The notes beneath the pieces are model-generated. The model was not told the DNA's origin. It saw nothing but the letters and a program-made list of their open reading frames with translations, and made no database searches. A stretch of DNA of 18,301 nucleotides. Origin: Dehalococcoidia bacterium. Lineage in GTDB: Bacteria > Chloroflexota > Dehalococcoidia > SZUA-161 > SpSt-899. Both the position numbers and the translations under genes were made by a program. The DNA is taken from contig JALPXQ010000018.1 of the NCBI GenBank assembly GCA_023271515.1, positions 1-18,301 on the forward strand. Reading direction: 5' to 3'. The stretch's first letter is position 1. The number at the start of each line of letters is the position of its first letter. Of this stretch, positions 1-5,906 are shown one piece after another.

Positions 1-1088
1 ATGCGCCTATTGGAGAACATCGCATAGATGTTAGTTTCTGGGACGGCAGAGTCACCCTTTTTGTTTATATCACAAAAACTCATGAAGGAAAACCTGGTAC
101 GCTGAGGCTTACCACGGTTAATAGAGATGGTGATAAAGTGCGAGGTGCAATTGTTAGTGCTTATATGAATGGCGAGCAAATAAGTCAAATGATGACAACA
201 GCGGCAGGACTTATTAGCATGGATCTTGAAGAAGGAATATATGACATAAAGATTGAGAGAGCAGGATATGAGATTAAATGGGTAAGAGATGTTAGAATAC
301 GAGTGAGGCGAGATACTGATATTGGTATCATAGTACTTGAACGTGAACCTTTTGCTGCTGAAGTTAGAGTGGATGTACCATCAAAGACAATTACTGCTGG
401 TACGCGCCCTGTATTTGCAATCACTATTGAGAATATAGGCGAATTTGACGATACTTTTAAACCGCATGTTACCGAGCTTCCGCCTGGATGGCATGCAAGA
501 TACATGGTTAGGGATACAGAGGTTACAGAGGTCTTTATAAGATCAGGTGAATCAAAGACCCTTGATCTTGAAATAATCCCACCGCATGGCATTGGAATTG
601 GAGATTATAATTTTACAAGTGTTATCGAATCATCTGCTCTGGTTTATAAAGAAGTATTGTCTTTGAGTATACGGGGAACAATTGACATGCGGGTAGGTTT
701 TGATAGACTCCGAGTTGAAATGAGACGTGGCGATACGGCATCCTTTGAAGTTACGGTTAGAAATCATGGTAGAGGTATATCACTTACAGATGTTCGCCCT
801 GATGTCAGTGCGCCTGAGGGATGGCATGTTAAGATCACACCAAGATCTGTTACACGCATTGCACCTGGTGAGAGAAAAGTATTCAATGTAGTTGTGATAC
901 CTCCTGCAGATATTGTTGCTGGTGAATACAGATTAAGAATGACAGTTGGAAGTGATCAAATTAGCGAAGAAGCTGAATTTAGAGTGATTGTAGCAGAAGG
1001 ACCATTCCTGGCATTATTTGGGGTGGCAATTCTTATTGTGGTGGCAATTGGTTTGTGGGTTATATTTAAGAAGTTTGGGAGGCGATAA
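1..1088 (+). CDS. Secreted/surface protein with NEW3-like beta domains and C-terminal membrane anchor, 5' end outside window
   Basis: The frame is open from base 3 to the stop at 1088, with no stop before a GTG at 138, so the gene begins left of the window and about 361 residues are visible. The first ~115 residues look like a carboxypeptidase-regulatory or PEGA-like beta sandwich (GTLRLTTVNRDGDKVRGA, then a GIYDIKIERAGYE stretch). Two similar repeats of ~100 residues follow. Each has a 'PGWH' or 'EGWHV' motif and an 'IPP.....GEY' or 'IGDY' motif, as in NEW3 (alpha-galactosidase-associated) or COG1470-type domains. The last ~29 residues are a hydrophobic helix (ALFGVAILIVVAIGLWVIF) followed by KKFGRR, the pattern of a tail anchor with the bulk of the protein outside. 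Base use is more AT-rich than in the genes after 2590. Substrate and function are unknown. Confidence 0.72.
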   Translation, partial: APIGEHRIDVSFWDGRVTLFVYITKTHEGKPGTLRLTTVNRDGDKVRGAIVSAYMNGEQISQMMTTAAGLISMDLEEGIYDIKIERAGYEIKWVRDVRIRVRRDTDIGIIVLEREPFAAEVRVDVPSKTITAGTRPVFAITIENIGEFDDTFKPHVTELPPGWHARYMVRDTEVTEVFIRSGESKTLDLEIIPPHGIGIGDYNFTSVIESSALVYKEVLSLSIRGTIDMRVGFDRLRVEMRRGDTASFEVTVRNHGRGISLTDVRPDVSAPEGWHVKITPRSVTRIAPGERKVFNVVVIPPADIVAGEYRLRMTVGSDQISEEAEFRVIVAEGPFLALFGVAILIVVAIGLWVIFKKFGRR

Positions 1089-1185
1089 ATCGTAGATGTA
1101 GATGGTGAATAATAAAGGTTCGTGCATTTTATCATTCCAATTAATAATATGCCTGTCGATAGCCGGAACGGCAGTCTACAAGCGC

Positions 1186-1214
1186 TTGACATAGCAAGAC
1201 AAGCGTGCAATAAT
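1186..1214 (+). promoter_or_regulatory. Strong sigma70-type promoter upstream of small reading frame
   Basis: TTGACA at 1186-1191 (6/6), a 17-bp spacer and AATAAT at 1209-1214 (5/6). It is followed by AAGGAGG at 1232-1238. Transcription would start near 1221 and run into the 1249 frame and then the membrane protein gene at 1410. Confidence 0.65.
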
Positions 1215-1248
1215 AGTGTAATCAAACTCGAAAGGAGGACACCCATGC

Positions 1249-1404
1249 GTGTCAAAGAATCGAGTCCTGAACCCTCTCCTCGGTCTGGGCAAGCCTGGGG
1301 TGCGTCTTCACATCTACGACTGCGGTACAACCCCTAAGATCGAGGAAATCGTTAGATTCATAAATAAGCATGTTATACGCAATCGGCTTAATCAAAAAAG
1401 GTAA
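1249..1404 (+). pseudogene. Small reading frame (51 codons), possible N-terminal half of an interrupted gene
   Basis: GTG at 1249 lies 10 nt after a strong AAGGAGG (1232-1238) and opens 51 codons to TAA at 1402. The product contains the protein-like stretch GVRLHIYDCGTTPKIEEIV. A competing ATG at 1245, 6 nt after the same site, reads only 30 codons in another frame with a less protein-like composition. Either the GTG is the true start or a 1-base indel near 1255 separates the ATG from the coding frame. The attC-like boundary at 1372 lies inside the frame, so the last ten or so residues (VIRNRLNQKR) would come from the inserted cassette. The same frame register reopens after the cassette at 2275-2484. 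I do not recognise the family. It could also be an intact small protein or leader peptide. Confidence 0.4.
1372..1392 (+). repeat. Left arm of 21-bp imperfect inverted repeat (attC R'-like)
   Basis: Starts GTTATACGCAATCGG and matches the reverse complement of 2245-2265 at 16 of 21 positions, 12 of 15 in the outer core. GTTATAC resembles a variant of the integron recombination core GTTRRRY, where a cassette would begin after the G. Confidence 0.55.
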
Positions 1405-1409
1405 AGGCT

Positions 1410-2240
1410 ATGAGAAAAGAGAATTCTCAGAAAAATCAAGGAAAACTGGAGTTGATAACTCGTAAGTGGTGGTTTTTACTCCTTTTCATTCTACTTGGGA
1501 CAATAGTTCCACCTATCGTTACAAGAGGATTTGACCCTGCCAAGATTGGAGAAATCATACTTTATCTGCTTGACCACGCTTTAATTGGATATTTACCCCC
1601 TTCATTCTATATAGTTTTCAAAATTATTCCGATTGTTTTGATTTTCTTTTTGCTCTTATTTGGAAACAGAGTTAGGCGGATATTCAGTCTCTACGTTGGT
1701 ATTGCTTATCTTTTATTTGCAGTTCTTCAAGGCATTGCGATAACCGAAAGGTATGGTTTTGGAATTGTGACAGGTAATTTTATCCAAATGCTAATCATTG
1801 CTGCCTTTTGGTTCTGGGAAGCATCTATTAATGAAAATAATTTCTCCCCTCAAAAAATACCTATCATAAGATACTGGGTTGTTCCATTAGCATTTTTAGC
1901 TTTTTGGGCTCCGATAAACCTTGAAACAATGCAACCTGATTTTAATTTCGTTTATTTATTCACAAATTCGGCTGGTTTAGCCTTTTGCATGATGACACCT
2001 GTATATCTTGCAATACTTACTCTTTATTATCCTAAGGTTAATATCGCAGTACTTCGGGTTACAAGCCTTGTTGGAATAATCATTGGTTTTTGGAATATGG
2101 TAGTGAATTTTTTGATTGAACCCGATATTTTGTGGTGGAATGGAGTTCTACATCTTCCCTTAGTGTTTATCTCTATATATGCTTTCATCCTTTCCTTCAG
2201 AAAGACACGATTGGTAACAACCACAAAGGAGATAAAATGA
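1410..2240 (+). CDS. Multi-pass integral membrane protein of unknown function
   Basis: 276 residues beginning with a polar, lysine-rich N-terminus (~17 residues), then about seven to eight hydrophobic segments at roughly 20-36, 46-70, 70-84, 91-108, 119-136, 152-167, 178-205, 211-231 and 240-260. It ends in a charged tail. Conserved-looking features are tryptophan-rich loops (RKWWF, FWFWEA, FWAPINL, LWWNGVLH), suggesting contact with lipid head groups or a hydrophobic ligand. No transporter signature or catalytic motif is evident. The start ATG at 1410 follows a GGTAAAGG purine tract (1400-1407). Codon use is strongly AT-biased compared with genes after 2590. The flanking inverted repeat suggests acquisition as a mobile cassette. 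I would call it a conserved-type hypothetical membrane protein; I cannot name a family. Confidence 0.75.
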   Translation: MRKENSQKNQGKLELITRKWWFLLLFILLGTIVPPIVTRGFDPAKIGEIILYLLDHALIGYLPPSFYIVFKIIPIVLIFFLLLFGNRVRRIFSLYVGIAYLLFAVLQGIAITERYGFGIVTGNFIQMLIIAAFWFWEASINENNFSPQKIPIIRYWVVPLAFLAFWAPINLETMQPDFNFVYLFTNSAGLAFCMMTPVYLAILTLYYPKVNIAVLRVTSLVGIIIGFWNMVVNFLIEPDILWWNGVLHLPLVFISIYAFILSFRKTRLVTTTKEIK

Positions 2241-2244
2241 TGGA

Positions 2245-2320
2245 AACAAGCCAACTGCGCATAACAGCAGATAAAAGACTTCGTTTCACTTCGCCCAAAT
2301 TGCCTTCGGCAACTTCTTTT
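2245..2320 (+). repeat. Right arm of inverted repeat plus attC-like stem-loop
   Basis: The arm 2245-2265 holds CCAACTGCGCATAAC. GCATAAC is the complement of a GTTATGC-type core and would act as R''. Downstream, AAAAGA (2273-2278) pairs with TCTTTT (2315-2320), enclosing a small hairpin TTGCC-TTC-GGCAA (2300-2312). The left side of the stem has ~20 unpaired bases (2279-2299), consistent with the extrahelical bases of folded attC sites but also with chance. Confidence 0.4.
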
Positions 2321-2484
2321 CTCCACAAAACGATCTCACAATTGAAGCCCTTCATGTGGATGATTCCCCGGAAAGGAGCACGAGAGACCTGATAGTTCAG
2401 GTGAACGCTGATGATCCCGCCAAGCTAATCGAGGACCTCACCACTCGGGGATACAGGGTGGAGATCAGAGAGCGCTGTTGCTGA
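2275..2484 (+). pseudogene. Startless small reading frame, possible C-terminal half of the gene interrupted by the cassette
   Basis: The frame opens after a stop at 2272 and runs to TGA at 2482-2484. It has no ATG; the only usable start is GTG at 2356. From ~2355 on the product looks like a real alpha/beta fold: RDLIVQVNADDPAKLIEDL, then TRGYRVEIRERCC. This recalls an ACT-like strand-helix-strand, but it is too short to assign. It is on the same strand and in the same register as the fragment at 1249-1404, and both are less AT-rich than the gene between them. Together they could be one ~100-residue protein split by the cassette. The rest of the stretch 2485-2589 holds no gene. Confidence 0.4.
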
Positions 2485-2547
2485 TCATTTTACCCACAGT
2501 GGTGCAAGGGCAGCAGGGTTCCTGCCTCCAGTAAGATATCACGCCGA

Positions 2548-2557
2548 GGGGGGGGGG
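2548..2557 (+). repeat. Run of ten G
   Basis: A 10-G homopolymer lies about 22 bp upstream of the ribosome binding site of the next gene. It is the longest single-base run I saw and could vary in length, or be miscounted by sequencing. Confidence 0.8.
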
Positions 2558-2589
2558 TTTCTGGGCGCGGAGGTAAGCAGGAGGTGATG

Positions 2590-3540
2590 ATGAGGTTGTC
2601 ATTGCGCATACTTATCCTGTGCTTGATAGTGAGCCTCGGTGCGGGGATCGGCATAGGACAGGCCATCGAGGCGAGGCAAATACGAGCCCTTAGCTCGCAG
2701 ATCGCCCGACAGGAAGAGCTCATATCCGACCTCAGCTTGGAGGCCGGGCAACACGAGGAACATGTGTCCGCCCTCAATTCAGAGATCAGAAGCCTGACGG
2801 CCGAAATCGCACGCCTGGTCCCGGACATTGCGGAGAAACAAGCCTCTTATGACTTGCTTCTGGCAAAATACAACAGCACACTAGAACAACTAGGAACTTT
2901 GCAGACAAGCTTTACAAGGTTGTCTCAGGAATACGAAGCCCTGCGGAAGAACTTCGAGGCACTGGAGGACACGAGCAACGGTGCGGCCGTTGCGGAATTG
3001 AGCAGACTCCGGGAACAGGTATCACTCCTTGAGAGACAGAATAGCCTGTTGCACATTCAGGTGGCGCAACTTACCGCCCAGCTTACTCCTGCCCCCCATC
3101 ACGCCGTTGAGGGCAGAGAGATATGGGGGAAGCCAGAGTTCAGAAGCAATGCCTGGGCAGGGCGAGATTATGAGCTCAAGCGCAAGATCGAAGAGATTGC
3201 GCGAACCTGGCACGAAACGCATACCTTCATCGAAGGCGAGATGGATTGCAACGATATAGCAGTCAGTCTCCACAACATGCTGCTCACCGCGGGTATCAAG
3301 TCAGTCCTCGTGTTCGGTAACCTGGAGATGGTAGGAGAGACGTTTGAGGAAGCGAACCACACCTGGTTATACGTCTTCAACGCCCGGGGAGAGGTGATCT
3401 ATCTGGAACCGACAACCGGCGAAGTTTTTTATGGCCGCCTGCCCGACGGCTCGACAAACCCGCGGGCTATCCCCTACCGGGAGGGCTTTATCTACTTAAG
3501 GCCATCTGATCTTCGCAGAGATCTCAAGGGGAGGTGGTAG
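2590..3540 (+). CDS. Membrane-anchored coiled-coil protein with transglutaminase-like domain
   Basis: 316 residues from ATG 2590, chosen because AGGAGG at 2579-2584 leaves a 5-nt gap; the upstream GTG 2584 and ATG 2587 overlap or crowd that site. Residues 1-22 are a signal-anchor (LRILILCLIVSLGAGIGIG). About 25-165 is heptad-rich coiled coil full of Glu/Gln/Leu. The C-terminal ~130 residues carry the transglutaminase-like triad order: Cys220 in EMDCND, His257 in NHTWLYV, and an acid after the next strand. That acid appears as Glu273 in LEPTTGE rather than the usual Asp. Transglutaminase-like folds of this sort act as proteases, amidases or cross-linkers. The coiled coil would hold the domain away from the membrane. 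The 3' end overlaps the convergent glycosyltransferase by 17 bp. The substrate is unknown and peptidase activity is inference. Confidence 0.72.
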   Translation: MRLSLRILILCLIVSLGAGIGIGQAIEARQIRALSSQIARQEELISDLSLEAGQHEEHVSALNSEIRSLTAEIARLVPDIAEKQASYDLLLAKYNSTLEQLGTLQTSFTRLSQEYEALRKNFEALEDTSNGAAVAELSRLREQVSLLERQNSLLHIQVAQLTAQLTPAPHHAVEGREIWGKPEFRSNAWAGRDYELKRKIEEIARTWHETHTFIEGEMDCNDIAVSLHNMLLTAGIKSVLVFGNLEMVGETFEEANHTWLYVFNARGEVIYLEPTTGEVFYGRLPDGSTNPRAIPYREGFIYLRPSDLRRDLKGRW

Positions 3541-4558
3541 AGGAGGACATTGCCTCGAGCTTCTGGTAAACCCTGTGGGTCTCCTCGGCCGTCTTGCTCC
3601 AGCTAAAGGCTCTCGCTCGCCTCAGGCCTCTCGCTATTAGCCTTGCTCTCAAGTCCTCGTCTTTGATGACCATTCTCATCGCTTCAGCTATTTCGTCCAC
3701 CTGGTAAGGATTAACGAGAATGGCCGCATCGCCGGCAACCTCCGGAAGGGAAGTCGCGTTCGAGGCTACCACCGGGCAGCCGCAGGCCATGGCTTCCAGG
3801 AGAGGAATGCCAAACCCCTCGTAGAGGGATGGATAGGCGAGAAGCAAGGCCCCGGAATAGTATCTGGCCAGCTCCTCATCACTGACATGTTCTAGAAAGA
3901 TGACTTCCCCTCTCAGCCCGAGTTCCGCCACTTTCCTCAAAGTGCGCGCCCTGAATTCCATGCTCCTCCCTTCGGTTCCCGCTTTAACCAGCTTCAATTC
4001 AGGGAAGCATCTCCTTACCGTGGCAAAGGCCTCAAGAAGCCTATCCAGATTCTTTCTTGGCCTCTCGGAGCCCACATAGATGATGTATGGGAAGTCAAAT
4101 GGATTCTCATTTCTAAACCTGAAGATGGCGTGGTCTATGCCGTTGTAGATGACCATCACCTTTTGAGGAGGTATTCTTAGGAAGCTGACTAAGTCCCTTT
4201 TGGTGTACTCGGAGACGGCCAGGATCATCGCCGCCTTTCTAATACCTTTCTTGTCAAGCCACAAACCCACTCTTTCCCGGAGCGTTTCCCTGGTGAAGCT
4301 GATCTTGAAGCGAGCCAGGTCATGGACGGTTATGACAAAGGGAACCTTTAAGGAGAGAGCAAATCTGCCGAAATGCTGATTTGGAAGATGGGCAACGGAC
4401 TTCAGAGACGAGAGTAATCTAGCGAGCCTGAAATGCTCCCGCGTGCTCAGATATCGCCTCGTCTCTATCCTCTTCACAGGGAGCCTCTTGGCAAGCTCCT
4501 GGCTATATCTATCCAGGCCTCCTTCCTCTGTGGTTACAACAAGGCAGGCGTTACTCAT
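3524..4558 (-). CDS. Glycosyltransferase family 4 (GT-B fold, group 1)
   Basis: 344 residues, slightly short for the family. The N-terminal Rossmann half contains EEGGLDRYSQELAKRL, the usual N-terminal acceptor-site motif in a variant form, and the HDLARF strand (His79, Asp80) seen in many GT4 enzymes. The C-terminal nucleotide-sugar half has YVGSERPRKNLDRLLEAF (residues 161-178) and the retaining-enzyme EX7E motif, Glu247 to Glu255, in YEGFGIPLLEAMACGCPVV. No membrane segment is present, so it is likely cytoplasmic or peripheral, adding a hexose to a polysaccharide, glycolipid or envelope carrier. ATG 4558 is preceded by GAAGG with a ~6-nt gap. It lies 32 bp downstream of the tRNA array on the same strand and may be read from the tRNA promoter. 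Donor and acceptor cannot be told from sequence. Confidence 0.88.
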   Translation of the reverse strand: MSNACLVVTTEEGGLDRYSQELAKRLPVKRIETRRYLSTREHFRLARLLSSLKSVAHLPNQHFGRFALSLKVPFVITVHDLARFKISFTRETLRERVGLWLDKKGIRKAAMILAVSEYTKRDLVSFLRIPPQKVMVIYNGIDHAIFRFRNENPFDFPYIIYVGSERPRKNLDRLLEAFATVRRCFPELKLVKAGTEGRSMEFRARTLRKVAELGLRGEVIFLEHVSDEELARYYSGALLLAYPSLYEGFGIPLLEAMACGCPVVASNATSLPEVAGDAAILVNPYQVDEIAEAMRMVIKDEDLRARLIARGLRRARAFSWSKTAEETHRVYQKLEAMSSSTTSP

Positions 4559-4590
4559 GCTGACCTTCTTCGAGCAATAACACTGGTTCC

Positions 4591-4664
4591 TGGCTGCCGG
4601 GCCAGGGTTCGAACCTGGGCGTACGGCTCCAAAGGCCGTTGTGCTACCACTACACTACCCGGCA
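4591..4664 (-). tRNA. tRNA-Gln (anticodon TTG)
   Basis: Acceptor stem TGCCGGG pairs with CCCGGCA, discriminator G, and CCA is encoded (4591-4593). The anticodon stem ACGGC/GCCGT encloses loop CTTTGGA, giving TTG at positions 34-36. The weak U1-A72 pair is typical of bacterial tRNA-Gln. It is the last tRNA of the minus-strand array. Confidence 0.95.
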
Positions 4665-4676
4665 AGGGCAAGATCA

Positions 4677-4697
4677 TCAGGGGGATTCTCCCCCTGA
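4677..4697 (-). repeat. Perfect 9-bp hairpin between tRNA-Leu and tRNA-Gln
   Basis: TCAGGGGGA (4677-4685) and TCCCCCTGA (4689-4697) enclose three bases. No T-run follows on either strand, so it is not a standard intrinsic terminator. It may guide processing of the tRNA precursor or be a dispersed repeat. Confidence 0.6.
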
Positions 4698-4768
4698 AAC
4701 CCTCTAAAGCAGTCATGTCCTATGCCTCGATGCTGATGGGGAGAGAATTTCCTCAGCGGTCTTACAAG

Positions 4769-4853
4769 TGCCGAAGGTCGGATTCGAACCGACACGGGAG
4801 TCACCCCCCAACGGTTTTTGAGACCGCCGCGTCTACCATTCCGCCACTTCGGC
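4769..4853 (-). tRNA. tRNA-Leu (anticodon CAA)
   Basis: An 85-nt class II tRNA with a long variable arm. Acceptor GCCGAAG/CTTCGGC, discriminator A. Anticodon loop CTCAAAA gives CAA, reading UUG. Unlike its three neighbours it has no encoded CCA (the next bases on this strand are CTT), so CCA must be added enzymatically. Confidence 0.95.
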
Positions 4854-4863
4854 TCACCAAGAA

Positions 4864-4938
4864 TGGAGCGGAAGATGGGATTCGAACCCACGACCTCCTC
4901 CTTGGCAAGGAGGCATTCTACCGCTGAACTACTTCCGC
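4864..4938 (-). tRNA. tRNA-Gly (anticodon GCC)
   Basis: Acceptor GCGGAAG/CTTCCGC, discriminator T, encoded CCA at 4864-4866. Anticodon stem CCTCC/GGAGG with loop TTGCCAA gives GCC. The T-loop TTCGAAT is intact. Confidence 0.95.
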
Positions 4939-4999
4939 ATCGCTTCGAGCCTGATCGTCTCAGAATCGTGCCAAACCCTGAGCGCAAGCCTCTCACCCC

Positions 5000-5074
<75 letters not shown>

Positions 5075-5083
5075 ACAATTAAG

Positions 5084-5112
5084 ATTTTACCTCTCCCGGT
5101 ATCATTAGTCAA
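5084..5112 (-). promoter_or_regulatory. Promoter of the tRNA array
   Basis: On the minus strand, TTGACT (5107-5112) and TAAAAT (5084-5089) are separated by 17 bp, each one mismatch from consensus. The start point falls just before tRNA-Phe, as expected for a stable-RNA operon. Confidence 0.7.
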
Positions 5113-5134
5113 GCATGACTTTGGCCGGCCGACC

Positions 5135-5164
5135 TTGACACCTGTCTTATCATTGCCCTATGAT
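5135..5164 (+). promoter_or_regulatory. Promoter of the PlsY-like gene; decides its start
   Basis: TTGACA (5135-5140) and TATGAT (5159-5164) with an 18-bp spacer. The -10 box covers the ATG at 5160, so that ATG cannot be in the transcript and translation should begin downstream. The two divergent -35 boxes (this one and 5107-5112) are 22 bp apart. Confidence 0.6.
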
Positions 5165-5216
5165 AAAGGTTGTATCCGTCACAGGAAGTCCAAAACGCCA
5201 CAGGGGAAGGAGAATA

Positions 5217-5906
5217 GTGTTAGTTGACATTGTGTTTGTTGTTGGCGCTTATCTCTTTGGATCATTGCCGGTGCTGTACTGGATCGGCATGCTGAAAGGA
5301 TTCGATCTGAGGCAGGAAGATGATATGCACCAGGCCCTCTGGCGCAAAGTCGGTTTCATCGAAGGATCAGCCGGAGTACTGTGGGACATATTCAAGGGGC
5401 CTATCCCTCCACTGATTGCACGATGGCTCGGTTTCGATATTCTTATTGTGGGCCTCTCTGGACTGGCCGTTGTGGCCGGTCAGATGTGGCCTATTTTCCT
5501 TCGCTTTGATAGCGGGGAGAAAGGGAATACCACCGGCCTCGGGGTCACACTTGCCATATCTCCCCCGACACTTGCTATTGCGGCGATCCCGATAATTATC
5601 GGGGCTCTCTGGAGAATAATCTCCTCGATGAGGGGTTCCGCAGCGACAACCACAGAGCGCCTCAAGTTTTCGGGGGTATCTGATGCCATGCCCCTGGGTA
5701 TGCTCATCGGCTTTGCGAGCTTGTCCCCCGCTGCCTGGCTGCTCCGTGAAGACCCGATGGTTGTCTGGACATTCATAGGGCTGTTTGCTTTGCTGGTAGT
5801 GAGGAGACTGACCGCAAAGCTCCGGCAGGATCTCAAGTCAGACCCACGTGCAAACACAGCATCAATTCTGAAGAATCGCTTCCTTTATGATCGCAGCTAC
5901 CATTAG
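5217..5906 (+). CDS. PlsY-like glycerol-3-phosphate acyltransferase family membrane protein, divergent
   Basis: 229 residues from GTG 5217. AAGGAG sits just before it (5207-5212) and the longer frame's ATG 5160 lies in the promoter. The start MLVDIVFVVGAYLFGSLPV matches the usual PlsY N-terminus with its GS(I/L)P motif 1 (residues 15-18). Motif 2 appears as DIFKG (57-61). Motif 3, canonically GHxxP...F.GGKG, reads GQMWPIFLRFDSGEKGN (88-104), so the His is Gln and the first GG is GE. PlsY transfers acyl from acyl-phosphate to glycerol-3-phosphate at the inner membrane. These changes could mean altered substrate or lost activity. About five to seven membrane helices are likely. The 3' end overlaps the kinase gene by 20 bp, implying co-expression. 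Family membership is fairly sure, activity is not. Confidence 0.75.
   Translation: MLVDIVFVVGAYLFGSLPVLYWIGMLKGFDLRQEDDMHQALWRKVGFIEGSAGVLWDIFKGPIPPLIARWLGFDILIVGLSGLAVVAGQMWPIFLRFDSGEKGNTTGLGVTLAISPPTLAIAAIPIIIGALWRIISSMRGSAATTTERLKFSGVSDAMPLGMLIGFASLSPAAWLLREDPMVVWTFIGLFALLVVRRLTAKLRQDLKSDPRANTASILKNRFLYDRSYH

Larger units (their letters stand above)
1372..2320 (+). mobile_element. Putative captured gene cassette (integron-like) carrying one membrane-protein gene
   Basis: One AT-rich gene sits between an inverted repeat of 21 bp. The left arm is 17 bp before the start codon and the right arm begins 4 bp after the stop. Past the right arm comes an imperfect stem-loop (2273-2320). A single gene with a short leader, a 3' recombination-site-like structure, and base composition unlike the downstream genes is the layout of an integron cassette. 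No integrase or second cassette is visible, so this would be an isolated insertion or part of an array cut off from its integrase. The right limit is uncertain because no clear second GTTRRRY is seen there. A transposon or MITE derivative with terminal inverted repeats is the main alternative. Confidence 0.38.

Noticed and set aside
4677..4697. Intrinsic terminator inside the tRNA array
   Set aside because: No T-run follows the stem on either strand.
5160..5216. N-terminal extension of the PlsY-like gene from ATG 5160
   Set aside because: The ATG lies in the promoter -10 box and lacks a ribosome binding site, while GTG 5217 has one and matches the family N-terminus.
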